From positions 1-6,703 of the forward strand of contig WJJO01000393.1 in the NCBI GenBank assembly GCA_014729665.1: DNA of 6,703 nucleotides, read 5' to 3'. This stretch comes from Caldifarciminota bacterium. GTDB taxonomy: Bacteria; Hydrothermota; Tepidihabitantia; B3-TA06. A program made the position numbers and the translations under genes. The notes under the pieces are model-generated. The model was not told the origin of the DNA and did no database searches. It saw only the letters and a program-made list of their open reading frames with translations. The stretch's first letter is position 1, and each line of letters starts with the position of its first letter. This document shows positions 1 to 6,456 of the stretch, piece by piece.

Positions 1-2
1 GC

Positions 3-770
3 GTTACCTTTTATGGGTTGAGAGAGACCGATCTGAAGCGATTAGAGGGATATCCTTCTGTCATTTGCTTCCTTTGGAATGGTCAAAAGGAACCTTTATT
101 GGTACCCTTCACGGAATACGAAGAGGTCTTCCATGCCTCCACACCTGCCTCAGATGGACAATATAAGGCACAGATTTTTCTGCAAGACGATGGTACAAAC
201 TTGTATATAACAAAAGCAGGTAGATTCAATGTTGAGGCTTATTTTGGTTGGCAACAACTGAAGACTTTAAGTGATTCAAACAAATTGCAGGATATTCCCG
301 ATCTCTCACATTCTCAAATACAAACTCTCTTAGGTGCGATTGGAACGACAAAAGGGTTCGATATTTGGATTCCTCCCAAAGATAGAACGAAGCTTGATTG
401 GTCTATTTCCAGTTCTTTCAGAGGCCGTGATATGTTGCCCTACGGCTTTGAATCTATTAAACACATTTTGGAAGAAATAGACGTGATATGGATTCGCAAG
501 GGGTCAAGCGAATTAAGGGCTTTATATGAAGTGGAACATTCGACTCCAATTTATTCTGGATTACTTAGATTTAACGACATTCATCTTACTGCCCCCAGAA
601 TCCAACCAAGATTCAGTATCGCAGCCAATGATACTCGCCGCTCTTTATTTGTTAAGCAATTAAATCGTCCAACATTCCAAATGAGCGGTTTGAATGAACT
701 CTGCACTTTTCTTGAGTATGCCAATGTATATGGTTGGTATAATCGACTAATGTCAAATGAAAGGAGATAG
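3..770 (+). CDS. Nuclease-like protein with EVEHST motif, 5'-truncated by window edge
   Basis: The reading frame is open to the left edge of the window (codons from position 3 read V-T-F-Y-G-L), so this is probably the C-terminal 255 residues of a longer protein; the TTG at 18 has no visible support as a start. The C-terminal third has the pattern I-D-V-I-W (477-491), then E-V-E-H-S-T (528-545), then Y-S-G-L-L-R. From memory, this D...(F/Y)EVEH(S/T)T..YSGLLR pattern recurs in uncharacterised bacterial proteins, often near restriction-modification genes. An Asp followed 16 residues later by ExE fits a PD-(D/E)XK-like fold with the BamHI-style ExE variant, but that is inference. The following D-T-R-R and N-R-P-T-F also look conserved in that family. 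There is no signal peptide or membrane segment, so a cytosolic DNA-acting role is plausible. It ends 2 bases before the next start. Base composition is AT-rich compared with ffh. The coding call is firm; the function is tentative. Confidence 0.8.
   Translation, partial: VTFYGLRETDLKRLEGYPSVICFLWNGQKEPLLVPFTEYEEVFHASTPASDGQYKAQIFLQDDGTNLYITKAGRFNVEAYFGWQQLKTLSDSNKLQDIPDLSHSQIQTLLGAIGTTKGFDIWIPPKDRTKLDWSISSSFRGRDMLPYGFESIKHILEEIDVIWIRKGSSELRALYEVEHSTPIYSGLLRFNDIHLTAPRIQPRFSIAANDTRRSLFVKQLNRPTFQMSGLNELCTFLEYANVYGWYNRLMSNERR
735..743 (+). promoter_or_regulatory. Candidate extended -10 promoter for the two small genes
   Basis: TGGTATAAT matches the extended -10 consensus TGnTATAAT perfectly. No good -35 lies at 17 bases; TTGAGT at 712-717 is 20 bases away, but extended -10 promoters can work without one. 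Initiation would fall near 750, giving a leader of about 23 bases that contains the ribosome site at 761-768. The same bases encode Trp-Tyr-Asn inside the preceding gene, so the match could be chance. Confidence 0.4.
761..768 (+). promoter_or_regulatory. Ribosome binding site for the 57-residue protein
   Basis: AAGGAGAT overlaps the end of the upstream gene. Its AAGGAG core lies 6 bases before the ATG at 773. It is the strongest Shine-Dalgarno in the first half of the window, and it is the main reason to accept the short frame that follows as a real gene. Confidence 0.75.
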
Positions 771-772
771 TG

Positions 773-946
773 ATGTCTCACAGAACTGATGTGGTTTGGG
801 TCGTTGTAGAGGTTCAAAGTGGGCTGCCTGTAGTGGTTGAAGCTTATCGAAACAAGAGTGATGCGCAAATCAGAGAAGGATTTCTCAGAGCTGATATAAA
901 TCCAAACAATGACGAAACCGATATATTTGAGGTTCAAATATCATAG
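773..946 (+). CDS. Small hypothetical protein, 57 residues
   Basis: ATG at 773 lies 6 bases after an AAGGAG core and 2 bases after the upstream stop, and the frame closes with TAG at 944-946. The product begins MSHRTDVVWVVVEVQSGLPV and ends with D-I-F-E-V-Q-I-S. It looks like a compact alpha/beta unit: a hydrophobic strand (V7-V14), a second strand around P19-E23, a helix (residues 28-39, K-S-D-A-Q-I-R-E-G-F-L-R) and a last strand (D50-I56). There is no signal peptide, cysteine or membrane segment. I do not recognise a named family; the W-V-V-V-E-V...V-E-A-Y...D-E-T-D-I-F-E-V layout suggests a conserved small domain rather than random sequence. It sits between a nuclease-like gene and another small gene with 2-base gaps on both sides, so the three are probably co-transcribed and may work together. 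An accessory or regulatory subunit is possible but unproven. Confidence 0.7.
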   Translation: MSHRTDVVWVVVEVQSGLPVVVEAYRNKSDAQIREGFLRADINPNNDETDIFEVQIS

Positions 947-948
947 AC

Positions 949-1137
949 ATGGCCAAATTTCTATACTTCTTCAATGAGAATAAAGCTGATGTTGGGATAG
1001 AAATTGTACCTTGTCACGGTCTTCAAAAAGAAATGTCGAGTGGTGTTTCTTACGGTGAACAATTAGTTTATGACATAGAGCGCCTCAAACGACATTTCCC
1101 AGCAGTACCTATCAAAGTTATTCTAGTAGACATTTGA
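949..1137 (+). CDS. Small hypothetical protein, 62 residues
   Basis: The ATG lies 2 bases after the preceding stop. No Shine-Dalgarno is at a usable distance (GAGG at 929-932 is 16 bases away), so translation probably depends on ribosomes finishing the upstream gene. The product starts M-A-K-F-L-Y-F-F and ends I-K-V-I-L-V-D-I, two likely beta strands. Between them are a G-I-E-I-V strand, a short segment with the only cysteine (C23-H-G-L), a G-V-S-Y-G-E-Q turn and a helix L-V-Y-D-I-E-R-L-K-R-H-F. No membrane segment or signal peptide is present. I do not recognise the family. It could be complete, or it could be the N-terminal part of a longer protein cut off during rearrangement, since ffh starts only 18 bases after its stop and the base composition changes at that point. 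Its codon use and composition match the two genes before it, not ffh. Confidence 0.65.
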   Translation: MAKFLYFFNENKADVGIEIVPCHGLQKEMSSGVSYGEQLVYDIERLKRHFPAVPIKVILVDI

Positions 1138-1155
1138 CCATTACAACCTGACTTC

Positions 1156-2532
1156 ATGTTTGACCTCCTAAAAGACGCATTCACCAAGCTCAAGCGAGAG
1201 CTTGTCGGAAGGGGGAGCTTATCTGAAAAGGAGATCAAGGACTTCCTTCGTACACTCAGGCTGACCCTTCTGGAAGCCGATGTTAACTACAAGGCGGCAA
1301 AGACCTTTGTAGCAACACTCGAGGAAAAACTTTCAACGACCGAAATCTATAACTCACTGACCCCGGGCAAGCAGGCACTAAAGGTAATATACGAGGAGTT
1401 GACCGACTTCCTTGGTGGCAAGGCGGAAAGGCTTCACTTCGAGAAGCCGCCTGCGGTTATCCTGCTTCTGGGGCTTCAGGGCGTGGGTAAGACCACCCAC
1501 GCGGGCAAGTTAGCACGGATGTATCACGGCAAAAGACCTCTCCTTGTCGCAGCGGACGTTAAGCGCCCTGCTGCGGTCGAACAGTTGGAGAGTGTTGCCA
1601 AAAGAGCGGACTCGGCCTTTTTCGGCCCTCAGTCGGCTAAGGCGAAGAACCTGGATACATGCAAGTCCGCCCTTAAATACGCCAACCAGCACAGCCACGA
1701 ACTGGTAATAATCGACTCAGCAGGCCGACTGCACATAGATGACGAGATGGTTAACGAACTGGTCGAGATCAAGGGGAAAATCGAGCCAGACTACTCCCTA
1801 CTAGTCCTGGACGGACTTGTCGGTCAGGATGCACTGAACCAGACCGAGGAGTTCCACGCAAGGATAGGCGTCTCGGGCGGCATACTGACCAAGCTGGACG
1901 GCGACTCGCGAGGCGGAGCGGCAATAAGCTTCCGCCACGTTACGGGACTGCCCATATACTTCATCGGTACCGGGGAAAGACTGGAGGATTTGGAGGTCTT
2001 CCACCCGGACAGGATAGCGGCCAGGATCCTCGGCGAGGGTGATATCACAACCGTTGCCGAGCAGGTCAGGGAGGTGGTTGATGAGAGGCAGTCTGCCGAG
2101 ATGGCTCAGAAGCTGATGGAGGGAAGGCTCAACTTCGACGATCTGCTGTCCCAGATGAAGCAGCTTTCAAAGATGGGTGACCTGTCGAAGATACTTGATA
2201 AGATGCCTGCAGGCGTGATGGGTGGAATGAGTGCGGCCGATTTCGACCCCTCAGAATTGAAACGCACCGAGGCAATAATACTTTCGATGACTCCCGAGGA
2301 GAGGGAGAACCCGGTTATCCTTGACGGCAGCCGTAAGCTGCGCATTGCCAGGGGCTCGGGAACGACACCAGCCGACGTTAACCAGCTTATAAAGCAGCTC
2401 GACCAGATGCAGCAGATGAGCAAGCTTGCAAAGTCAGGCGGGGTGCCCCAAGGTATGCCCGGAGCCGGAAGACGGTTCTCACACGGCGGCAAGAAGAAGA
2501 AGCGCAAGAAGGGAAAGAAGCGAAGACGTTAA
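1156..2532 (+). CDS. ffh: Signal recognition particle GTPase Ffh (SRP54)
   Basis: Ffh binds SRP RNA and hydrophobic signal sequences on nascent chains, then docks with FtsY at the membrane for co-translational insertion. All three domains are present in 458 residues, the normal length. The N domain (about 1-88) contains L-L-E-A-D-V-N at 38-44. In the G domain, G1 is GLQGVGKTTH (106-115), G2 is D-V-K-R-P-A-A (134-140), G3 is D-S-A-G-R (187-191), G4 is T-K-L-D-G-D-S-R-G-G (245-254) and G5 is G-T-G-E (271-274). The M domain (about 315-425) has the RNA-binding stretch S-R-K-L-R-I-A-R-G-S-G (392-402). The start is fixed by the typical M-F-D-L-L opening. Several usually invariant positions differ: T to S in G3, T-Y to V-K in G2, and L-D-G-L-V-G-Q in place of V-D-A-M-T-G-Q. 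The C-terminus is an exceptionally basic tail (residues 446-458, Lys/Arg with one Gly). No Shine-Dalgarno precedes the ATG; coupling to the gene 18 bases upstream is likely. The usual companion rpsP does not follow. Confidence 0.97.
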   Translation: MFDLLKDAFTKLKRELVGRGSLSEKEIKDFLRTLRLTLLEADVNYKAAKTFVATLEEKLSTTEIYNSLTPGKQALKVIYEELTDFLGGKAERLHFEKPPAVILLLGLQGVGKTTHAGKLARMYHGKRPLLVAADVKRPAAVEQLESVAKRADSAFFGPQSAKAKNLDTCKSALKYANQHSHELVIIDSAGRLHIDDEMVNELVEIKGKIEPDYSLLVLDGLVGQDALNQTEEFHARIGVSGGILTKLDGDSRGGAAISFRHVTGLPIYFIGTGERLEDLEVFHPDRIAARILGEGDITTVAEQVREVVDERQSAEMAQKLMEGRLNFDDLLSQMKQLSKMGDLSKILDKMPAGVMGGMSAADFDPSELKRTEAIILSMTPEERENPVILDGSRKLRIARGSGTTPADVNQLIKQLDQMQQMSKLAKSGGVPQGMPGAGRRFSHGGKKKKRKKGKKRRR

Positions 2533-2542
2533 TTCGAATTAA
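2529..2542. repeat. 14-bp perfect palindrome over the ffh stop codon
   Basis: TTAATTCGAATTAA is its own reverse complement with no spacer and contains the ffh TAA. No T-tract follows, so it is not a standard intrinsic terminator. It may be chance in AT-rich intergenic sequence, or a site for a dimeric protein. Confidence 0.5.
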
Positions 2543-2555
2543 GGTGGGTAAAAAC

Positions 2556-2608
2556 CACAGACTACACAGATTTTCACTGATTAAAAACTAGATTTCCTGA
2601 TATTCCTG
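2556..2608. repeat. Short imperfect tandem repeat, CACAGA type, 9-10 bp period
   Basis: Three adjacent units are readable: CACAGACTA (2556-2564), CACAGATTTT (2565-2574) and CACTGATTA (2575-2583). They are followed by TTCCTG at 2594 and again at 2603, with the same 9-base period. From memory, intergenic repeats of the form ACCACAGATTACACAGATT are scattered through many environmental bacterial genomes; this looks like a degenerate copy. It fills most of the convergent spacer and encodes nothing visible. Confidence 0.5.
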
Positions 2609-2648
2609 GACAGATTCAAGATAAGTAATTTATGATTCTACTGCGATT

Positions 2649-2671
2649 TTCTTAATCCTACGGATTAAGAA
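2649..2671. terminator. Perfect hairpin between convergent genes, possible bidirectional terminator
   Basis: TTCTTAATCC and GGATTAAGAA form a 10-bp perfect stem around the 3-base loop TAC. The stop codon of the minus-strand cyclase gene (2665-2667) lies inside one arm. Position between two converging genes suits a bidirectional terminator, but the stem is AT-rich and no T-run follows it on either strand, so efficiency as an intrinsic terminator is doubtful. It could instead act as a 3'-end RNA stabiliser. ATTAAGAAT also recurs directly at 2664 and 2677. Confidence 0.45.
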
Positions 2672-5600
2672 TGAGCATTAAGAATCTCCTCCTCGTTTGA
2701 TTTATCCCCGATTTGTCTGGCTAATTCAAGCGCTTCATCCTTGATCTCGGTATCTTTCTTAACCCGGGCCGCAAGGATAAGCGTATCTAACAGGCGAGGC
2801 TTCAATCCAATCGAACGTGCAAGTTCAAGAGCTTTGTCCGTGCACTCAACGGCCATGGGTTCATTACCGGATGCTTCGTAAAAACGGGTCATAAGCTGAA
2901 GGAATTCAAGTTTTTTTAACCTGTCCTTCGTGTTACTCTTAATTCTATCAAGATTCTTCCGTGCCTCGTCCAATCGTCCATTATCTATCAAGTATGAGAT
3001 AAAAGAAAGCACAACGGGTTTCCCTTCATCCGCATTTGATAAAACACTCTCCCGACATGCTGAAGCATCCCCTTGTCTGCCGATCCTCTGATAGGCGTCG
3101 GCCAGGTTCAATTGCGCTTTTTTTGTAAGATCGGCTCTTGAGCCCATGGTTTCGGCAAAACCGTCCTTTGCCCTAGTAAAGCATTCGATGGCCTTCCTGT
3201 ACTCACCATGCTTCAAGTAAACCTGACCTAACGATACGGTTGAAAGAAGCGTTTCCCTGTGTTTGTTACCGAATAGTCTGGTTTGAATCCTTAAACCTTC
3301 CGCTAGATGTGTCAGGGCATTTGCATAATCACCCAGATCGATGTACATGCATCCGAGATTATACCTGCTGGTCGCGGTTTGGGGATCATCCGGACCCAGC
3401 AGGCAAATCCTTATATCAAGGACCTTACTGAAATAATCGAGGGCAGAATCGTAATCCCCCAGGTTAAAATACAAAATGGCAAGGCCGTTAAATGCGATAA
3501 GGGTGCTGGGGTGTTTTTCGCCAAACAAGGAGAGCCAAATCACAAGCGCATGGTTTACATACTCAAGGGCTTCATCAAAATTAAGCATCTTCCAGTATAC
3601 TCCGCCTATATTGAAGTACATGTTGGCGACATTAGGATGAACTTCTCCAAAAATCCTGCGCTGAATTTGCAGACCCTTCCTAAGATAACTCAATGCATTC
3701 CTCTTCTCACCTTTGTAGAGATAATTAGTTCCCAGTTTTCCGTAAACATCGGCTGTATCAGGGTGGTTGTTGCCGAAAACACGTTTCCGTATATTCAACA
3801 CTTTTTTAAGATATTCAATCGAGGTATCGTACTCCCCCCTTCTCCAATAAAGACCACTTATATCGATGTAGGTTTTAGCTGTTACCGGGTGATTAATACC
3901 CAGTATCGAGATGTGTATCTTGAGGGCCTTATCGAAGCAATCGAGAGCCTTATCAAGCTTGCCCTGTCTTCTCAAGGTGGCGCCGATGAGATTATAACTC
4001 GTCCCCGTATCAATATGATTAGGACCTAACCTTCTTAACCTGTTATCCAGGGATTTTTCCAGGTATGCGATACTCTTATCGTATATACCCTTTTCCATGT
4101 ACAGCATACCCGCGTTGTCGTAGTTCCGGCAGATGTCATCATTGTTTTTGCTGAGAAGCTTCTCGGCTTCCAGCATACGATTCAATGCCTCGTCTTCTTT
4201 GCCAAGCTTGAATAAAAAGCTTCCCTTCAATGCCCTGGCCTTTCCCAGGAATTCATCGTTCGAAGCGAGGCTCTCAGCCGTATCAAGATGCTTGAATGCC
4301 TCATCGTAGTTTGCCTTTAGTCCATATGTGTTGGCAATATCAAAAAAGGCCTGCGGATTTTCGGCAAGCCCAAGATTTTCTTTTAATTCCAGATATTTCT
4401 CAAGGGTTTCGATAGCATCGTCAAGCTGATAACCCTTTACCTTTCTTTCAGCCGATGTCAGAAGATAGGGTGCCGCCCGTTCGTCTTCCGCTTGCAGGTA
4501 GTGGTAGGCTACTATATCTGTGTATTCGTCAATATTTTTTACATAAAGTTTTTCTGTAGCCCGGGCCGCGGCCCTATGAAGGGACCTGCGCTCCTCCTTG
4601 AGCATCAATTCGTAGGCAACGTCGCGAACTATCTCGTTCTTGAACGCATAAATCCTGGCTTGACCGAATACATAATCCGACCCTCTCAAGAATCTTATAA
4701 AATCCCTGTCATGCAATTCATCAACCTCAAGGGGAACCTCATCTATACCCATTATCCGGCTGAGAAGGATATCTGCAAACTCGAAGCCTGCAACCGAAGC
4801 AGTCTTTAACGTTTCCTTGGCCCGGTCGCCGAGCTTATCGATTCTTGCAAGAACGATGTTGTAAACCTTGTCGGGTACGTCGATCTTCTCGGTTATTAAA
4901 TCAACGCTGCGCCCGAACTTTATCAGATTCTCCTGCTTGAGGAGTTCTATCGTCTCCTCTACGAAGAGGGGATTTCCCTTAGTCATCTTCATTACCGTTG
5001 AAAGAAGCCGCGCAGATATGGGTTTCCCGTCGAAGTGAAGCTTTAGAAGCTGTCTTGTATCCTTTTTTGAAAGCGGTTTCAACCTGATATTCGGGGTTTT
5101 CTTCAAAAAATCATCAACAGGCTCCCAGCTTAACATGATTATTAATATTCGTTTTTCCCTAATCTGCCTCTGAAGTGAAGTAAAGAATCGGTAAGAACCC
5201 TTATCCATCCTGTGGGCGTCTTCGACAACTATTACCAGAGGTCTCTCCTCCGATAGATGCAAAAAGGTCGAAGATATTATTCCTTCGATACTCTTCTCCC
5301 GTTCCTCGGGATCGATTCCTTCAATGGCGGCAAGTTCGGCATCATTCAGGGGCAGTGAAAGAAGGTGTTTGATGAACGGTATGGAGTAATTAATTTCCTT
5401 CCTTTCGCTATAGAATGATTGCACTCGTACTTCAGATTCTTCTGTGGTTGAACCCTCTTCGATCCCCAGAATCGCTCTAAGTACACCGCGCAGAACGTGA
5501 TAGAACTCGCCGCGAAGGTAGGCTATTCCGCGTGCCTGACCGAAGAATAAATCCTCGTAATCGAGAATCTCCCGTTTAAGCTTCTGGTATACACGGGTTT

Positions 5601-6450
5601 TTCCTATCCCCCGTTCACCGGTAACGAAGCATAAAACCCCGCTGTTATTTTTTGCTTTTTCGAAGCAGTTCACGAGTCTTGTAATCTCGCGCTTACGGCC
5701 CACGAAAGGTCTCTCTGCCTTTTCTGCAAATCGCCTGCTTACAGCCTCATAAACCCTTCTCTTGCCGACCCCCTTCAGGTTTCTATAACCCTCATTGACG
5801 TAGTTTATCCTGTTTATGGTAAGGTCGTAGACCCCTTTTGATACATAGACTCCACCGGGTGGAGCTATCTTTTCCAGCCTTTCTGCAAGATTCACGTCTT
5901 CCCCGATAACCGTATAATCGCCCGGTCTGCCGTATTCCCCTGCGTAGCAGAGTCCACGTGCAATACCTACACTGAGGTTCAGTCGAGCCGTCTTCTCTCG
6001 GCCGTACTTCTTTATCGTTTTTACAAGATCGAATGCTGCAAGTACGGCTCGATCCGCATCGTCCTCGTGGGCTATGGGTGCACCGAAAAGCACCATCAGG
6101 CAGTCCCCCATAATCTTATCTATGTAGCCCTCGTAACGGTGTACGACTTCGGAAAGTTTAAGTATAGCGCCGTCCACCAGTTCCTTCAATTCCTCAGGAT
6201 CAGTATCTCGCGATAACTCGGTGTATCCGGAGATATCTGCAAACATCACCACAACCCTGCGGCGTTCACCCTTTATCTTCCGTGACTCGACCAGCATTTT
6301 CTCTTTAAGTTGCGCTGGTGCGGAATCGATGGCGGTTTTTGTTATCCTTTCATCGACACCGACGAGAGCCGAACCGCATTTCCCGCAGAAACTGAAGCCT
6401 GAAGGATTCTCGAAGCCGCATCCGGGGCATTTCAGGGCGGATTGTGTCAT
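2665..6450 (-). CDS. Zinc-ribbon / class III adenylate cyclase / STAND ATPase / TPR protein
   Basis: A 1261-residue soluble signalling protein, read from ATG at 6450. The in-frame TTG at 6465 is rejected because it lies just upstream of the predicted -10 box. Residues 8-25 form a C-P-G-C...C-G-K-C zinc ribbon. Residues 66-205 are a class III nucleotide cyclase with metal aspartates D72 (F-A-D-I-S-G) and D116 (K-I-M-G-D), adenine-selecting K112, and transition-state N187 and R191 (V-N-L-A-E-R). T180 stands where class IIIa enzymes have Asp, a class IIIb mark, so ATP to cAMP conversion is expected. Residues 248-500 are a P-loop NTPase: F-V-G-R (249-252), Walker A GERGIGKT (278-285), Walker B L-V-I-V-V-E-D (405-411) and G-N-P-L-F-V-E-E (492-499). 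From about 690 to the end is TPR superhelix, including seven exact 42-residue repeats (808-1101). No membrane segment is seen. The layout resembles mammalian soluble adenylate cyclase but has one cyclase domain, so it must dimerise to be active. The ligand is unknown. Confidence 0.93.
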   Translation of the reverse strand: MTQSALKCPGCGFENPSGFSFCGKCGSALVGVDERITKTAIDSAPAQLKEKMLVESRKIKGERRRVVVMFADISGYTELSRDTDPEELKELVDGAILKLSEVVHRYEGYIDKIMGDCLMVLFGAPIAHEDDADRAVLAAFDLVKTIKKYGREKTARLNLSVGIARGLCYAGEYGRPGDYTVIGEDVNLAERLEKIAPPGGVYVSKGVYDLTINRINYVNEGYRNLKGVGKRRVYEAVSRRFAEKAERPFVGRKREITRLVNCFEKAKNNSGVLCFVTGERGIGKTRVYQKLKREILDYEDLFFGQARGIAYLRGEFYHVLRGVLRAILGIEEGSTTEESEVRVQSFYSERKEINYSIPFIKHLLSLPLNDAELAAIEGIDPEEREKSIEGIISSTFLHLSEERPLVIVVEDAHRMDKGSYRFFTSLQRQIREKRILIIMLSWEPVDDFLKKTPNIRLKPLSKKDTRQLLKLHFDGKPISARLLSTVMKMTKGNPLFVEETIELLKQENLIKFGRSVDLITEKIDVPDKVYNIVLARIDKLGDRAKETLKTASVAGFEFADILLSRIMGIDEVPLEVDELHDRDFIRFLRGSDYVFGQARIYAFKNEIVRDVAYELMLKEERRSLHRAAARATEKLYVKNIDEYTDIVAYHYLQAEDERAAPYLLTSAERKVKGYQLDDAIETLEKYLELKENLGLAENPQAFFDIANTYGLKANYDEAFKHLDTAESLASNDEFLGKARALKGSFLFKLGKEDEALNRMLEAEKLLSKNNDDICRNYDNAGMLYMEKGIYDKSIAYLEKSLDNRLRRLGPNHIDTGTSYNLIGATLRRQGKLDKALDCFDKALKIHISILGINHPVTAKTYIDISGLYWRRGEYDTSIEYLKKVLNIRKRVFGNNHPDTADVYGKLGTNYLYKGEKRNALSYLRKGLQIQRRIFGEVHPNVANMYFNIGGVYWKMLNFDEALEYVNHALVIWLSLFGEKHPSTLIAFNGLAILYFNLGDYDSALDYFSKVLDIRICLLGPDDPQTATSRYNLGCMYIDLGDYANALTHLAEGLRIQTRLFGNKHRETLLSTVSLGQVYLKHGEYRKAIECFTRAKDGFAETMGSRADLTKKAQLNLADAYQRIGRQGDASACRESVLSNADEGKPVVLSFISYLIDNGRLDEARKNLDRIKSNTKDRLKKLEFLQLMTRFYEASGNEPMAVECTDKALELARSIGLKPRLLDTLILAARVKKDTEIKDEALELARQIGDKSNEEEILNAHS
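3148..4029 (-). repeat. Seven tandem 42-codon kinesin-light-chain-type TPR units
   Basis: Inside the cyclase gene, residues 808-1101 divide into seven consecutive units of exactly 42 residues without any insertion. Each begins with (L/F)-G-x-x-(H/D)-x-x-T-like sequence and contains the TPR pattern Y-x-x-L/I-G...Y...G-x-Y/F-x-x-A-L-x-Y/F...A-L-x-I. Six of seven keep His, and four keep His-Pro, in the unit opening. DNA identity between units is low, so this is an old protein repeat rather than a recent DNA amplification. Confidence 0.9.
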
Positions 6451-6456
6451 TGAATG

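Noticed and set aside
13..21. ATG at position 13 as a start of the first gene
   Set aside because: It is in another frame and meets TGA after one further codon.
581..937. 118-codon open frame on the minus strand
   Set aside because: It runs antisense across the end of the first gene and most of the 57-residue gene, has no ribosome site, and its product shows no domain-like pattern.
1134..1139. TTGACC as a -35 box for ffh
   Set aside because: The matching -10 would fall inside ffh at about 1157, where no TATAAT-like sequence exists.
1151..1156. Leaderless promoter for ffh like that of the cyclase gene
   Set aside because: TACAAC at 1142-1147 is a poor -10, and no -35 stands 16-18 bases upstream of it.
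2106..2507. 133-codon minus-strand open frame opposite the ffh M domain
   Set aside because: It is a shadow of a strongly supported gene, with a low-complexity product rich in Ser, Pro and Ile and no ribosome site.
3307..4029. 240-codon plus-strand open frame antisense to the TPR region
   Set aside because: It lies wholly within the cyclase gene. Periodic, stop-poor antisense sequence is expected opposite a repetitive coding region, and its product has no recognisable motif.
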